DNA of 64,000 nucleotides from Mallotus nudiflorus (GCA_947683625.1 CANTUR010000009.1:9499501-9563500); one strand, 5' to 3'. Shown: positions 46,508 to 59,760, counted from the stretch's first letter. Numbers and translations: made by a program. Notes: a model not told the origin generated them from the sequence alone.

Positions 46508-47011
46508 TCATCTCCCCACACATGTTTAATTTCTAATGCATAATAACTTAAAATAGGTCAAAGTACCGTTTCTAATGATGGTGACAAGTTCTGGTGCACC
46601 TTTTTGCCCACCAAGAAAGAATTTCGTATTTCCATTTGGACTCTTACATGCATCTCAGATTCCTAGAAAAATATTTCAAAGTTGTCAAATGTCTTTATAT
46701 TACTAATTGGTATCCAACAATCAAGAACATGAAAATAAATGCTATAATTATTTAAACATAGTATGTTGAAATAGAATATATTATGAAATGAAGAACTGTA
46801 TTATAATTTTTTGTTATGTAGTAAAGGATATAATAACCATTTTATTTTAATATTTATATTTATGTGTGCAAAATTTATAATTCCATTACATCAAACCAAA
46901 CATAGCAACAGTGTTTTCCCATGTCTCTATCATTGTTTTTTACCTATAGGAAACAATGATGATAACTTCAATGAAACCAAGAAGGATCCCAAGCAAGGAT
47001 TAAAGAGTACA

Positions 47012-47397
47012 ATGGTCCACTTAAATACCAACCTCCTAGATAGAATTTTATTAAGATAAGTAATTTAATAGCACAATAATTAACAATAACTATACCCAAC
47101 AACAGCTATTAAAATAGAACAATTATACTTAGTCCTTGAACACTACCAAAATAATATTTCACTAATTTGAGGAAATGTTACAAACGAGAAAGAAATAATA
47201 AAATTGCCTAAATATATAAGAAGACAATTTTTGAATATCTTCGGGATATTTTGGGAAATATTTGGGATATGTAATGAATAAACCAAAGGGGTAGAGGAGT
47301 CATTTATAACCAAAGAGCTCTCCCATTTCCTTACAATAAAACAATGTGGGATTTGCCAAAACCAACATATAGCAGCGAAGTATTTTGGTCTCTAACA
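47012..47397 (-). repeat. Ty1/copia LTR fragment (unit 3)
   Basis: Matches the right-hand part of the LTR at 1148-1707 (from position 1283) and continues straight into the F-box scrap, as in unit 1. Its left part and the copia interior are absent; CACTA-like sequence lies there instead. Confidence 0.75.
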
Positions 47398-47650
47398 ACA
47401 ACAATTGTGTCAACCTTCAATCCATTCTGATAGGATATATAACAGACAGTAATGTTCCATAATTTAGGCATAATCTATAATAAAAATAGCCACAAACGGA
47501 TAGTTGTGCTATAAATTGATTGTAATCTTTCAGATGGAACACACTATAGACTTTGTGATCTGGAACTAAAAAATGCACATTTCGCTCAAAAACATTACAT
47601 AAATTTAGTCTCATCTTGTAACTCTTGTTTTCAACTATTGTTACATTTGA
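47398..47650 (+). pseudogene. F-box gene 3'-end scrap, inverted (unit 3)
   Basis: Orthologous to 1708-1935. The plus strand reads NLSDGTHYRLCD near 47527-47562, with frames broken before and after. It adds nothing functional but fixes the duplication history. Confidence 0.75.
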
Positions 47651-47707
47651 TATGCATCATTTTCCTTCCTCTTTATAAGTGCACAATCCATTGGATGTAG
47701 CCTAATA

Positions 47708-48502
47708 GGGCATTTGGTCTAAAGTTCGGAATTAGAATGGGAATGAAGGGGAAGGGGAAGGGGAATGGGAATGGAAGGAAATGATAACGAGACTGAATAT
47801 TTATATTTATTGTTTGGTTCACAATGGCATCAGAATTAAAATTTCATTTCCTTTTATTTTTTTAGGAAAAATTTAATTCCTTTTTAAATTTTGTTAAAAG
47901 TAATGGAATCAGAATACTATTTATTTTTTCATAATGTTTTATATTTTTAAAAAATACTAAAATTAAAAATAACTAGAAAAATCAAATAAAATAAAAATTA
48001 ATTCTTAATTTTTTTTAATTGATTGATTGCCCAAGATTAATCCATAATTTTTTTAATTGATTGATTATCTAGGGTTGCTACAAGCTATAGCTCTAATAAA
48101 CTTAAAATAAAAAATTTTAAAAATAGATTAATTTTTTTTTCAATTGATTGATTGCCTAGGGTTGCTACGAGCTATAGCTCTAATAAACTTAAAACAAAAA
48201 ATTTTAAAAATATATTAAATACAAATAAAAAAATTTTAATTTAAAATTAAAATAATTATATTTATAAAAAAAATTAAACTCTTTAATGGATGACAATATG
48301 TTATTTTATGCATAAAACATGTGAATGAGCTTAGTCTAGTGTTTACGTTTGACTTTTAATATCCCTGCACCTGCACTTTTTAAATAAAATAAAATAAGAA
48401 GGGGTTTAAGGGGGGAATAGGTTTGATTACCTAGGTTTTGAAAGGGAATGAGTTATTCGCATTCCTATTTATGAGTCACTTTAAACCCAAATAAATAGGC
48501 CC
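47708..48502. mobile_element. MITE-like element (unit 3)
   Basis: Orthologous to 2014-2810. Ends GGGCATTTGG and AAATAGGCCC are imperfect inverted repeats with TAA close by on each side. Contains the same 85-bp-type tandem duplication. Confidence 0.5.
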
Positions 48503-50195
48503 TAACATTTTATAACAGTTCCTATATGTGAGAAAATAGCGAATGAAGTTTTGTTTGTAAAGTTAATAAGAAAGGCAGATATAGGAATCGACAACTATTC
48601 TACTATTCAGAAAAAATCACAAATGGTATCCTGACATAAGGCTTATTCTCATCAATCCTAATATAAAAAAATGTCATGAAAATCTAAATAATTAATTATG
48701 AAACTGAAAATTGCTAACTCTGAATTTATTACGTTTTCATATAATAAATGGAAGTGTTTTTTACAAATAAAATCATGACATTTAACGCCTTTTGTAATTT
48801 AATGACAACATTTTAATTTGTGATGAAAAGGCTAATTCTTACAATAATGGATGTCTGAATGTCGAAGGAGAATGAATGGATCCATTCTTAACCATAATCT
48901 GTAATGAAAATGTACAAAAACTACTGCAATTTGAATAAAGCATTATATTTCTACTACTACTATTGTTGGAGAATGAAGGTGACAAAAAATTCCACATTAT
49001 TAAAAAAAATAATAGGCATATAATCAATAGGGAGTCCACAATCAAATCGCTTAGCCCATTTTAGTGAGAGGGATATTCGTTGTCAAACCTATTGTTACAT
49101 TTTAAAGGTCCAATTGGAGAAATTAAGTTCAAATTCAATTGGTGAAAAATTCAATATTCAAATTTGTATTTGAGACCCAAACATGTTAGAGTACTTCTTG
49201 TGTAATCCATAAAAGTTTGTCAAAAGTTAAAAACCATTTCCCATTAAGTTATGTAGCCTACTAAAGAGTTTGGCATCATTCCCATATTTTTTTCATTTAT
49301 TTTTCCCAAGAAATATGGGAACAAAAAATTGGCTTTTTGATGTTTTCTTTGACAGACTGTTGATTAGCCTGGTGTTGAATTAGATGAAAATTGTAGGATT
49401 GTACAATCTGTATTATTTAGGTATAATCAGATCTAATTCATTGATTGTTCTGTTCTCATTGATTGGGTCACCATCACCATAATAATGAATGCAGTTAGAT
49501 GTCACTATTCAGAGAAAATACACTCACTGGACTCTCCATGTTATGCTTGTCATCAAACTATATAGTCGAAGTAGAAATGAATTAGAGAATTGGGAAGCCT
49601 TGTCCTTCCATAGCTGCAACAAAAGATATTTTCTCATGTAAAGACTTAAAGGAAAGACCATTAGGTTTGACTTGGGTGGTGCTATTTTAATATGGCATGA
49701 TCATTGTTTTTAAAGGAAAGAGCAATATTTGTGATTCCTCTATAAAACTTGAAGCGAAAAGAATCCATTCGTGAGACAACAAATACTATAGCAGGGTAAT
49801 TGAAATTTAATATAAAGAAATATAGGAATACATTTATTTTTATCTTCTCTAATTCTCTCAATCAAATATGAATTAAGTTCTAGGCTATATAGAAGTTTGA
49901 TATAATCTTTCCATGGAAATCATAAAAGTAAAAGGAAAAGATTATGTCTGAAATATATTTTATTTATTATACGTATAGCATTGGAATACTGAACAACAAT
50001 GTTGTTGTTGATTTGTTTTTATCCCCTCTAATTTGGCTTTTAGAGATAAAATAGCTAAACCTATCAACATTAAACAACAATGTTTCTCTATGGAAAATGG
50101 ATTTGATTTGATAGTTCCTGTCAACATGAGATGCTTGCTGAAACATATTGATAGCTTAAAATAAACGTTACACTACCAATTCTAACTAAATGCTA
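48503..50195. other. 3' flank of the unit 3 F-box pseudogene, no gene
   Basis: Parallel to 2811-4799, lacking a short piece near 49440 and a piece before 50160. No gene supported. Confidence 0.6.
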
Positions 50196-51409
50196 TCAAA
50201 TGCATATAATGTTCTCAAAGTACTGAAACTCCTTACAACTATCATAAGTGAGTTTATTTTCTAGATCACAAAGTCTATAGTGAGTTCCATCTGAAAGATT
50301 ATAAGTCATCGGACTATCATCAATTAATATCACAACTATCCATTCCTCTGCATTTTATCATAGATTATGCTTGAAATGAGATAATCACGGGTTGGATGTC
50401 CTGTCAAAATGCATGGAAGATTGACATGGTATCTCACAAACCATCCAGAATTATTTTGCTACTATCTCCACAACATCATATTCTATTCTAGGGCATTCAA
50501 TATATTTAGCCACACCAAGAAAATGCCCCTGAGACATCCCAAAGCAGCTAAAGTACATGCCCTCAAGAAATTGCATTGTTTTGTTGAAAGTTATGGTTCA
50601 ACATCAAAGCAGAGGAGCGTATAAAATCTGTTTGGTTTCTGCTAATGAACTTCACCATCAAAATATACCCATTGATAATCGAAGTTGATATATAAAGATT
50701 GTGGGCATGAGGATGGCATAAACATCCTAACATTTGCACTACACAGTGCTTTATGGGAATTCCAAGCATTAATTTTAGAAAAATATATACAAATTTCTGA
50801 AGAGTAATAAATGGAATCATCTTTAAGAATATCCCATGAATCATGAAAATAAATGATCTTATAATGTGGTGATATCTTAGGATCAAACACTAAACTAACA
50901 CAATGCCATTTATTATCAGGGACTTCTAGTCTCTTGAATTTTCTGGTGGTGGGATTACACAGATTATGAGAAAATCCATATTCTTCAAAAGGCTTCTCAC
51001 TACGGCAAAGTAGTAAACCATTGTAGGACTGTGATATATATGTTATAGGAACATTAAAACAATCTTGGACAACAATGTCACCTCTGAAAAAAGGAAAATT
51101 AAGAGAGGAATTTAGAGGGATTACTTGAAATTTTAAGGCAGAAAGATAGTGGTAATCATCGATGAAAAGCACTATGGGCTTGTGATTATCACAAGTTTGA
51201 TGTAATAGAAAGTGAGAAGCACAAAACTGGGGATCATAAATCAAACAGAGCCACTATTTTAATATGCATTTGAACTTCAACAATGGCTTCGTAGGTAGTC
51301 GAATGAGAATTTGTATTAGAAGATCTTTTTGGGCCACCTTTGTCGTAGACAGAGTCATTCGTATTTCACCTGTGGATGTGGTTTTATTTCGATCTTCTCC
51401 GGAAATCAT
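50196..51409 (-). pseudogene. F-box protein pseudogene, At5g07610-like (unit 3)
   Basis: Full-length counterpart of the intact gene at 21129-22346. A 200-codon open piece remains (50642-51244), covering the associated region (QSYNGLLLCRS, NPTTRKFKRLE). Lesions are a TAG in the F-box before the conserved Trp (as in unit 1), a 1-bp loss near 50598 (equivalent of GGTTTCAAC), a small loss near 50354, and many substitutions. The C-terminal region that is deleted in unit 1 is present here. The RNase gene expected upstream is gone, as foreign sequence begins at about 51583. Confidence 0.9.
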
Positions 51410-51582
51410 CCTTAAAAGAAATAATAAATAAAATATAGCAAGGGCATGGAAAGAATGTGATATATTGTTCTAATATTACATTCCTAAGATATAAAACAAG
51501 TAAATATATTCAGATATGCACCAAAGAGACATGAATTTACTAAAATGTTTTCCTATAAATTTACTAAAATATTTTCCTTAGT

Positions 51583-51752
51583 ATCAAATTTTGGAGATGC
51601 AGATTGTTATGCAGTGTCAACTTAATGAGATGGAATTTCAAAATCAATAACTTGCTTGTCAGCAACGTAAGATGGAGTACAAATTGAATCAATTTTTTGC
51701 TCACTCCGGCTACCCGATCGAGTCTCCACCTACCACCCCTACAAATGATTAA
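51583..51752 (+). pseudogene. Third-ORF C-terminus of element X (fragment)
   Basis: A plus-strand frame with a Gln-rich helix and a Pro-rich end (NQFFAHSGYPIESPPTTPT) ends in TAA near 51750. This is how the Athila env-like ORF usually finishes. One internal stop, no start. Confidence 0.6.
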
Positions 51753-52733
51753 GGGAGTACTTATATCCTTTCCTTTGCTTTATTTTTACTTACACTAAGG
51801 TCAATGCATGTTTTTAAGTGTGGGGGAATGGATATTAGTATGATATTAGTAGTATATTATTAGTATATTAGTGGTATATGGTGATATATTAGTAGTATAC
51901 TGTTTGCATGTTGTATATGTTTTATGTTTTATATGATATTAGTATGGTAAAGTTTTAAGTTTCATCTAGTATAGGTTATAAATTTTTCTTTTTATTTCTT
52001 TTTATTATTTTTAAGATTTTAAGAATATTTAGTCAATTTGCTAGCTATGCTTAAAGCTAAAGTAGTAAAGATTTAAGCCTAGGTTTTCTTAGGAATATAA
52101 GTAACCTTAGGGAAACTATAGCCATAATACTCATGAAACTCACTTTTCAATAATGGATAAGGACATAAAAAAAAAGAAAGAGAGAAAAAATAAATAAGTA
52201 AAAGAATGCTTCTTATATGATGCATCTTGAGTAAGTTGTGTGCTCCTTAGTTGCATTCATTCGGAAAGGGATGTATAATGCCACAAGTAGATGAATCTCG
52301 AGTAACTTGTGTGCATTTTTATTTGCTCCTCATTTTCATTCATTCATAAAGAGAACATCTAGTAAATATGCTTATAATTAAAATGTCTAAAAATGCCATG
52401 AGGAAAGTGAGTTGATATATGCGCTTAACATTATCTTAAGGTTGCTTTTGTTTATAAGAAATCTTAAGTTTGGAGAATAACTATTTTTCTTAAGTAGCTT
52501 GGTTAGAACTTTGGCTCTATATTCTTGATTTTATTCCTAGTAAATTGAGATAAATTGAAAAATTTCTTACCTTGCTATAAAGCATGCTTGTTTTCTTCAA
52601 TGTTGAGCATTTGAAGTCTAATTAGTAATTCATCTTTACTAACCTCCTTTGGAATTGAAATGATTTGCTAAGATGACTACATTTATTTTGGAAGAGATGG
52701 AAATTTTGTGTGCTTTTCTATGCTTAGATCTTT

Positions 52734-52773
52734 CCTTGCTTGAGGGCAAGCAAGGTCTAAGTGTAAGGGAGTT
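52734..52773 (+). promoter_or_regulatory. Hairpin and polypurine tract before the LTR of element X
   Basis: A perfect 9-bp stem CCTTGCTTG / CAAGCAAGG with loop AGGG, then TCTAAGTGTAAGGGAGTT up to the LTR. A second purine-rich tract, AAGTGTGGGGGAATGG, lies about 950 bp upstream (around 51818). Confidence 0.75.
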
Positions 52774-53011
52774 TGATGTAATGCAAATATGCATAGTTAT
52801 TTAGGCTTGTTAAGGTCTATTTTCATTTCATTTCATTATGTTTTATCTATTTATTTGATTAGTGAATGGATGTTTTTTCTTGATTATCAATAGGACTTAT
52901 TATGGAAGTTCTACGAATGATTTAGTGCCTAAATGTGCTTTAGAAGACACTTGGAATTAATTGGAGCAAGTTAGAAGTAAAAAGGATCAAGCATGGATCA
53001 ACAAGGCAGGG

Positions 53012-53088
53012 TGACGAGTCATCACCACTTGAACAAGTCATCACCAAGAGCTTCTCTGATGAGTCGTCACTCCCTGACGAGTCGTCAC
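53012..53088 (+). promoter_or_regulatory. Cluster of TGACGAGTC(A/G)TCAC repeats in the LTR of X
   Basis: Four related units, at 53012-53025, 53034-53044, 53057-53070 and 53075-53088, hold TGACG or its near-palindromic partner CGTCA. These are core sites of TGA-type bZIP factors. They lie about 300 bp before the TATA box and are GC-richer than the surroundings. Binding is inferred only. Confidence 0.5.
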
Positions 53089-53370
53089 ACTTGTGCCTAG
53101 TTAAAAAGATGCAATTTTCTAGTTTGAGCAGTTTTTGTATTTCAGCCATAAATATGTCTACAAACATTCAAATTAGGTGATTCAAGTGCTCTGTAAAGAT
53201 AATAGAATATTCTACAACTTTTATGAAGGAACTTTCTAGAGATAAAGTAATCTGGATGGATGAAATTGCCCTTGAAGTTACAGCATCTGCACATGATGGT
53301 GACTTTTCATCTCAAGTGGTACCTTTCCAAGTTCAATCTTATTCTAGACACTTCCAGCAGCTTCCAAGCT

Positions 53371-53379
53371 CTATATATA
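53371..53379 (+). promoter_or_regulatory. TATA box in the LTR of X
   Basis: CTATATATAC within a locally GC-richer stretch, about 960 bp before the LTR end. The most plausible U3/R promoter. Confidence 0.6.
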
Positions 53380-54340
53380 CATCATTTTTGGTTTAAAGAA
53401 AGGAATGAATAGAAATAGAGAGAAAGAACACAAGAAAAACATATGAATCAATAGAGTGTTTTATAAGTACTATTATCTTTTAGTTTTAGTGATAGTCATT
53501 GTATAACACTTGAAGGAGACAAAAGCCAAGGGCAAGAGGAGATCATCCTAAGCATCAAAAGAATCTTTAAATGTCATAGAAGGGAGTCTTACTTATTCAA
53601 TTCTTTATCTTTTCTTCATATGTTAAATTTGATCTTCTTTTATTGCTTCTTAATCATGTATCTAGGCTAAGTCTTTTTGTATAGGAATTATAATGATGAA
53701 TTACGCAAGAACTACATCTTTATCTTATATCTTTTATGATTTAATTTCAATTAGTGCTTACTTATATTTAAGTATGCTTGATTACCATACGTAACTTGTT
53801 AATCAAATTTTATTGGGTATCGTAAATGGAATTTGGTGGAAGATAATTGAATTTACTTAAGATTGGAATTTTAATGGGTATCATAAAGGGAATTCCTCAT
53901 AAAGGAGATATAATTAGTATAATATGCTTTATGGCTTTCTCTTATCTTTGCAATACAACGAGAGTGCTTGTAGGCTCTAAGAGAAAATGCCTTTAATTGA
54001 CAATGAGAGTTGCTTTTAAAGACTGTAGGCTAATTTCCAATCAACTTATTTTATGATAACTATGTCCAAGTTCTTATTTATTTCTGATTTGTGATTTTCC
54101 TATACACATACATATTGTTTGTTTTAATATTTTAGAATACTTAGAGTAATTAGTATTTCCTTAGTGGTTTAGAATTAAATAGAACCATTAAATATCTTCA
54201 TTTATAATTTTCTACCTATCCATTTAAGTATCTATTCAGTTAATATAAATTTTGACCAAATCCCGAGTGTTCGACTCCCTACTTGCTATATACTAAGTCT
54301 TTATAGACTAGGGTATCCAATTTGACCCGCTTCAGATTTT

Positions 54341-54353
54341 TGGCACCGTTGCC
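54341..54353 (+). promoter_or_regulatory. Primer-binding site of element X
   Basis: TGGCACCGTTGCC followed by GGGAA, 6 bp after the LTR. It is closer to the Athila/Tat (tRNA-Asp-type) consensus than in G1/G2. Confidence 0.8.
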
Positions 54354-54620
54354 GGGAATTTGTTTAGTGAATTTTATTAATTTAGGGTAGAGAAAGGTTG
54401 TTTTAGGCCTTATCATTATTTTTATTTTACTTTGTTTTTTTATATTATATACTTTCTGTTTGTTAAATTTAATTTGTTTGATTGTGAATTTACATTTTTA
54501 TATGCTTACTAAAAGTATTAGTGATAATAATTTATACTTTGATCCAAAAATTGATTTACTTATCCGTAATTTACATAGGGAACAAAGGCAAAGAAGACAG
54601 AATCAACCAAATTGAATATC

Positions 54621-57600
54621 ATGGCTCAATAAGAAAGTAGAACATTAGGCAACTTTGCAATTCCTGACATCTTTGGTAGTTTTGAAGGAATTGTGGCTCT
54701 AGCTATTACCAACAATAATTTTGAGATTAAGCCAAGTATCATTCAAATGGTGCAAAATAATTAGTTTGGAGGTTTACAAGAAGAAGGTCCTTATGCTCAC
54801 ATATTGACTTTCCTTAATGTATGTGCAACTTTCAAGATCAATGGTATGATGGATGATGCAATAAAGTTGAAACTATTTCCATTTTCAATTAAGGACAAAT
54901 CACAACTTTAGCCTGCTAGTTTGCCAAATGAATCAATTACAATATGGGATTAATTGAAGCAAGCATTTATGCACAAAAATTTTCCACCACATAAGACGGC
55001 CAAATTTCATAATGAGATCACTACTTTTAAGCGAAATGGGAGTGAAACAATATATTCATCTTGGGAGAGGTTTAAGGAACTTCAAAGGCAATGCCCATAT
55101 CATGGCTTACCGGCATGGATGATTCCTCAAATCTTCTATAATGGGTTGATGGATAAACATAGAAATATTGTGAATGCAACAGCCGATGCAAAGTGGATGG
55201 ATAAAATAGCTAGAGAAGCTGTTACTTTGCTTGAAGAACTTGCATCTCAATGGTACAAATGTGATGAAACAACTATGGCAAAAGCAAGAGGAGTTTTAGA
55301 GCTTAACACAATTAAAATGTTGAATGCAAACGTAAATGCTCTTACCAATCTGGTAAGTAGAAATCAAATTAATTCTTTAGATAGTACTAATGTTGTTTGC
55401 GAGTCTTGTGGAGGATCTCATTCATATTTTTAATGTAATGTAAGTGCAATTGAGGATGTGAACTTTGTGCAATGAGGTTTTAACCAAAGAATGGAGCTGA
55501 ATTCCAACACCTATAACCCTCAATGGAGGAGCCATCCCAGTTTCTCATGGTCATACCCATCCTCTCAATCAAACCCTCCATATAACCCAAACACCAAACC
55601 TCAAAACCCACCTAGATTTTCCATGAAACAACAAACCTTTAATCCTACCCATCCTAAGCCTAGTCTTGAAAATCTTATGGAGCAATTTGTTAACCAACAA
55701 ATGTCCATAAACAAACAAAATGAGGAGCAATTTAAGCATCTAAACTCTAAACTTGAGCAGCTTGCTACTCATAACTGCATCCTTGAAACCCAAATGGCCC
55801 AACAAGCCTCTTCTTCCAACACTAAACCTTTGGGAAAGCTTCCTATCCAACGAGAGTATGTACAACAAGAGACTTGTCAAGCAATTACCATAAGGAGCGG
55901 TGAGGAGGTTGAAAATGCTCCTAGTGAAAATAAAGTTATAGTTGATGTTGATATTGAAATGGTAGGGTTTGAAGCTAATGATGGAACTGATAATGTGGAT
56001 GTTAGAAGTAAAAGAGATGATGAGTGTGTTAAGAAAGGTAGTAAGGGAGATATTCAAATATCAAAGAATGATGAACCAAAGGTAGATGTTAAAACTCTTC
56101 CTTTCCCTTAAAGCTTCATAAGGCATAACCTAGACAAGCAGTTTGGAAAATTTTTTGATTATCTTAAGAGAATCATTATCACCATACCATTTGTGGATGC
56201 TATTAGAGATATGCGAACTTAGGGTAAGTTTTTGAAGGATATTATTAGCCATAAGAGCAAGATTGAAGATTATGGCTTAGTTTCTCTTGTTGAAGAATCC
56301 AAGGCTATATACTCTAAGTCTCCACCAAAGCTTAAGAATCCCAGTTCATTTACGGTTCCCTATGTAATTGGAGGTATGCATTTTGATAAAGCTCTATGTG
56401 ATATTGGTGCTAGTGTTAACCTTACGCATTACTCTATTTACAAAAGGCTTGACTTGAAAGAAATTAAGCCTACTAATATGTGTCTTTCCATGGTGTATAA
56501 ATCTGTTACCTATCGACTTGGCATTCTAGAAAATCTGCCAACTAAACAGGGAAAGTTTGTAATACTAGCTGGCTTTATTGTGTTGGAAATGGAGGAAGAT
56601 CTTGAGATTCCAATCTTATTTGGAAGGCCACTTTTGATGTCAGCAGGAGCAATTATTGATGTGAAAAGAGGAAAGATCACATTAGAGGTGGATAATGAAT
56701 TTATGGAATTTGATGTGATGAAGATTATGAAGTCAACACCCATAGAAGTGGCAAGTACAGTTGATTCTATTGATGTTATTAATGAATGCATTGAAGAAGT
56801 AATTCATGATTATTTGAGGAATGATTTTATAGAGCCATACATGATGTAAGAAGCTAATAAGAAAATCTTGGAGGTGACTCCATATCAAGCTTCTCATAGG
56901 ACATCAAGATTTGAACCTTTAAGGATAGAGGATAATCCAAAAGATACTACATCAAGTGAAGAAGTTAAATTGGAGCTCAAGCATTTACCATCAAATCTAA
57001 GATATGCATTTCTTGACTATAACTCTAAATTTTCTTTTATTGTTAATTCATCTTTTTCTAATGATAATGTTGATGCCTTATGTGATGAGTTGAATAGTCA
57101 TAAGAATTTCATTGGTTATTATATAAATGATTTGAAACGAATTGGTCGTAATATATGTATGCATAGAATTCTTTTAGTGGACTATGCCAAGCCTTCCATT
57201 GAAGGTCAAAAGTGGCTAAATCCCCCTCTTAAAGAAGTGGTTAGAAAAGAGGTAACTAAATTGCTTGATAATGGAATCATATATTCCATTAGTGATAGTA
57301 AATGGGTGAGCCCTGTTCAAGTTTTACCAAAGAAGGGAGGCTTAACCATTGTTAGGAATGAATATAATGATTTGATACCTACTAGAACTATCACTGGATG
57401 GCATATGCCTATTGATTATAGAAAACTAAATAAAGCAACTAGTAAAGACCATTTCCCATTGCCTTTTATTAACTAAGTTCTCAAAAGACTAACCAACTTT
57501 TCTTACTTTTATCATTTGGATGAACTCAGTGGATTTTATCAAATTCTTATTCATCCTGAGGACCAAGCTAAGACTACATTTACTTATCCTTATGGTACAT

Positions 57601-59760
57601 TTGCTTTTAGGCATATGCCTTTTGGTTTAAGTAATGCACCTGCAACTTTTCAAAGGTGCATGTTTTCAATATTTAGTGACCTACTTGATGATTGTGTAGA
57701 AGTTTTTATGGATGATTTTAGTGTCCATGGTACTAACCTTTTCAATTGTTTAGACAATTTATCCAATGTTCTTGATAGGTGTAATGAGTATAGGTTGATC
57801 TTGAATGGGGAAAAATGTCACTTCATGGCACAAGAAGGAATTATTCTTATTCACTTAATCTTAAAGAGAGGCATTGAAATAGATAGGGCAAAGATAGAAG
57901 TGATTGAAAACTTGCCACCTCTGAAGTGTGTTAAAGACATAAGAAGCTTCATTAAACATGCAGGTTTCTATCGAAGATTTATTAAAGACTTCTCCAAGAT
58001 AGTAAAGTCATTATGTAAGTTACTTGCTAAAGATGTTGTTTTTTAGTTTGATGATGCGTGCCTTGATGCATTTGAAACATTGAAAATATCTCTTGTTTTC
58101 GCACCCATCTTGTAACCATTTCAAATAATATATGATGCTAGTAACTTTGATGTGGGGGTTGTGTTGGGTCAAAGAAAGGAAGGCAAGCTTTATGTGATTT
58201 ATTATGCTAGCAAACTACTTGATGAAGCTCAGATTAAATATAGCACTACGAAAAAGGAGTTGCTTGCTATTGTTTATGCATTTCACAAGTTTAGAGCATA
58301 CCTTATGGGGAAAAAGGTGATTGTTTATTTAGACCATATTGCTCTTAAGTATCTTCTAGGCAAGAAGGAAGCAAAACCTAGAATCTTACGATGGATTTTG
58401 ATGCTTCAAGAGTTTGATTGGGAAGTGAGAGATAAGAAGGGATGTAAGAATCTTATTGTGAATCATCTACCAAGACTTGATCAAGATGGATTGACGAGGA
58501 ATGATGATGGTGTGCTAATTAATGAAAAATTTCATGTTGAACATCTAGTAAGGATTGCATTGAAGGAACTTCCATCATTTGTGGACATTGCAAATTATCT
58601 TGTGAGTGGTGTTCTTCCTTATGGAATGAGTTATCCACAAAGGAAAAAATTTCTGCATGATATTAAATTCTACTATTGGGAGCAGCCCTTGCTTTATAAG
58701 AAATGTACTGATGGTTTAATTTGGGGATGCATTCCTCAAGATGAAGCTCAAGATGTTTTGAGAAATTGCCATGCCTTGGATGTTGGAGGACATTTTGGTG
58801 TAGAGAAAATGACATCTAAGACACTATAGTCTAGTTTTTGGTGGCCAAATTTATTTAAAGATTCTAGAGAGTATGTTCTTACATGTGATAGATGCCAAAG
58901 AATAGGTAATATCAGTAAGATACAGAAGATGCCTTTACAAGGAATCCTTGAAGTTGAGCTCTTCAATGTTTGGGGAATAGATTTCATGGGTCCATTTCCT
59001 AGCTCTTTAGGCTAAAAGAATATTTTAGTTATGGTAGATTATGTTTCTAAATGGGTGGAAGCATTTCCAACCATCACTAATGATGCTAAAGTGGTTAAGA
59101 AGATGCTTAAGAAAATTATTTTTCCTAGGTTTGGTACTCCTAGGGCATTGATTAGTGATGGAGGTTCCCATTTTTGTAATCATGTGATTGAGGCTCTCTT
59201 GAAGAAGTATGGAGTAACACACAAGGTTGCTACTCCATATCACCCACAAACAAGTGGGCAGGTTGAGATTAGTAACAGACAGATTAAGTGAATTTTAGAG
59301 AAAATGGTGTCTTCTTCAAGGAAAGATTGGGCATTAAAGCTTGATGATGCTTTATGGGCATATAGGATAGCCATTAAAACCCTAATTGGCCTGACTCCTT
59401 ATCAATTAATTTTCAGGAAGTCATGTCATCTCCCCCATTGAATTAGAGCACAAGGCATATTGGGCAACAAGGGCTTTGAATTTTGATTTGAAGAAGGCTG
59501 GTAGGAAGAGGTTACTTCTGCTGAATGAATTGGATGAGTTGAGGATGAAGCTTACGAGAATGCAAAGTTATATAAAGATCGTATTAAGTTGTGGCATGAT
59601 AAGCACTTATCTAAGAAGAGTTTCATGAAGGTGAGCTTATTGTCCTTTTTAATTTAAGACTCAAATTATGTATGGGAAAGTTGAAGTCACAATGGACAAG
59701 TCTGTTTAAATTTAGCAAGGGTTATCCTTATGGGGCAATTGATCTTACTAATGCAGAGGG
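54621..59760 (+). pseudogene. gag-pol of element X, single frame broken by nonsense codons
   Basis: From ATG 54621 one frame runs to about 59330 without a frameshift, but with about fifteen stops (for example 54630, 55431, 56109, 57474, 58044, 58827, 59289). Gag core is at 54700-55433 and a zinc knuckle CESCGGSHSYF*C near 55400. Protease is at 56232-56849 (CDIGASVNL, ILFGRPLLMSAGAIID). RT runs from about 57180 (FMDD at 57705-57716), then RNase H (about 58110-58480; YDASNF, YLDHIALKYLL). Integrase has CHALDVGGHF...CDRC (about 58765-58900) and the triad blocks DFMGPF, ISDGGSHF and GQVEISN, with the catalytic Glu kept. After about 59430 it frameshifts. It would make all enzymes of the element; it is dead now. 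Confidence 0.9.

Larger units (their letters stand above)
43113..47005 (-). mobile_element. CACTA (En/Spm)-like DNA transposon, truncated
   Basis: It begins CACTATAAGAAAATT, the usual CACTA terminus. Dense subterminal repeats of TTAATGATGG in both orientations follow (43185-43560). Exon-like minus-strand segments lie behind (44730-46140). The opposite terminus (TTTTCTTATAGTG) was not found before unit 3 begins at 47012, so that end is probably lost. Boundaries on the right are a guess. Confidence 0.55.
52774..54334 (+). repeat. Single LTR of element X
   Basis: 1561 bp, TGATGTAATG...CCGCTTCA, bounded by a polypurine tract on the left and a primer-binding site on the right. It therefore serves both as a 3' and a 5' LTR. 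Contains a TATA box and a cluster of TGACG/GTCA motifs. Confidence 0.85.

Noticed and set aside
46811..47059. Plus-strand 82-codon frame before unit 3
   Set aside because: No family resemblance, and it runs across the junction into the copia LTR, so it is not a single ancestral gene.
52940..53167. Minus-strand open frame with SSGDDSS-like repeats
   Set aside because: It is the reverse reading of the TGACGAGTC repeats of the LTR of element X, not a gene.
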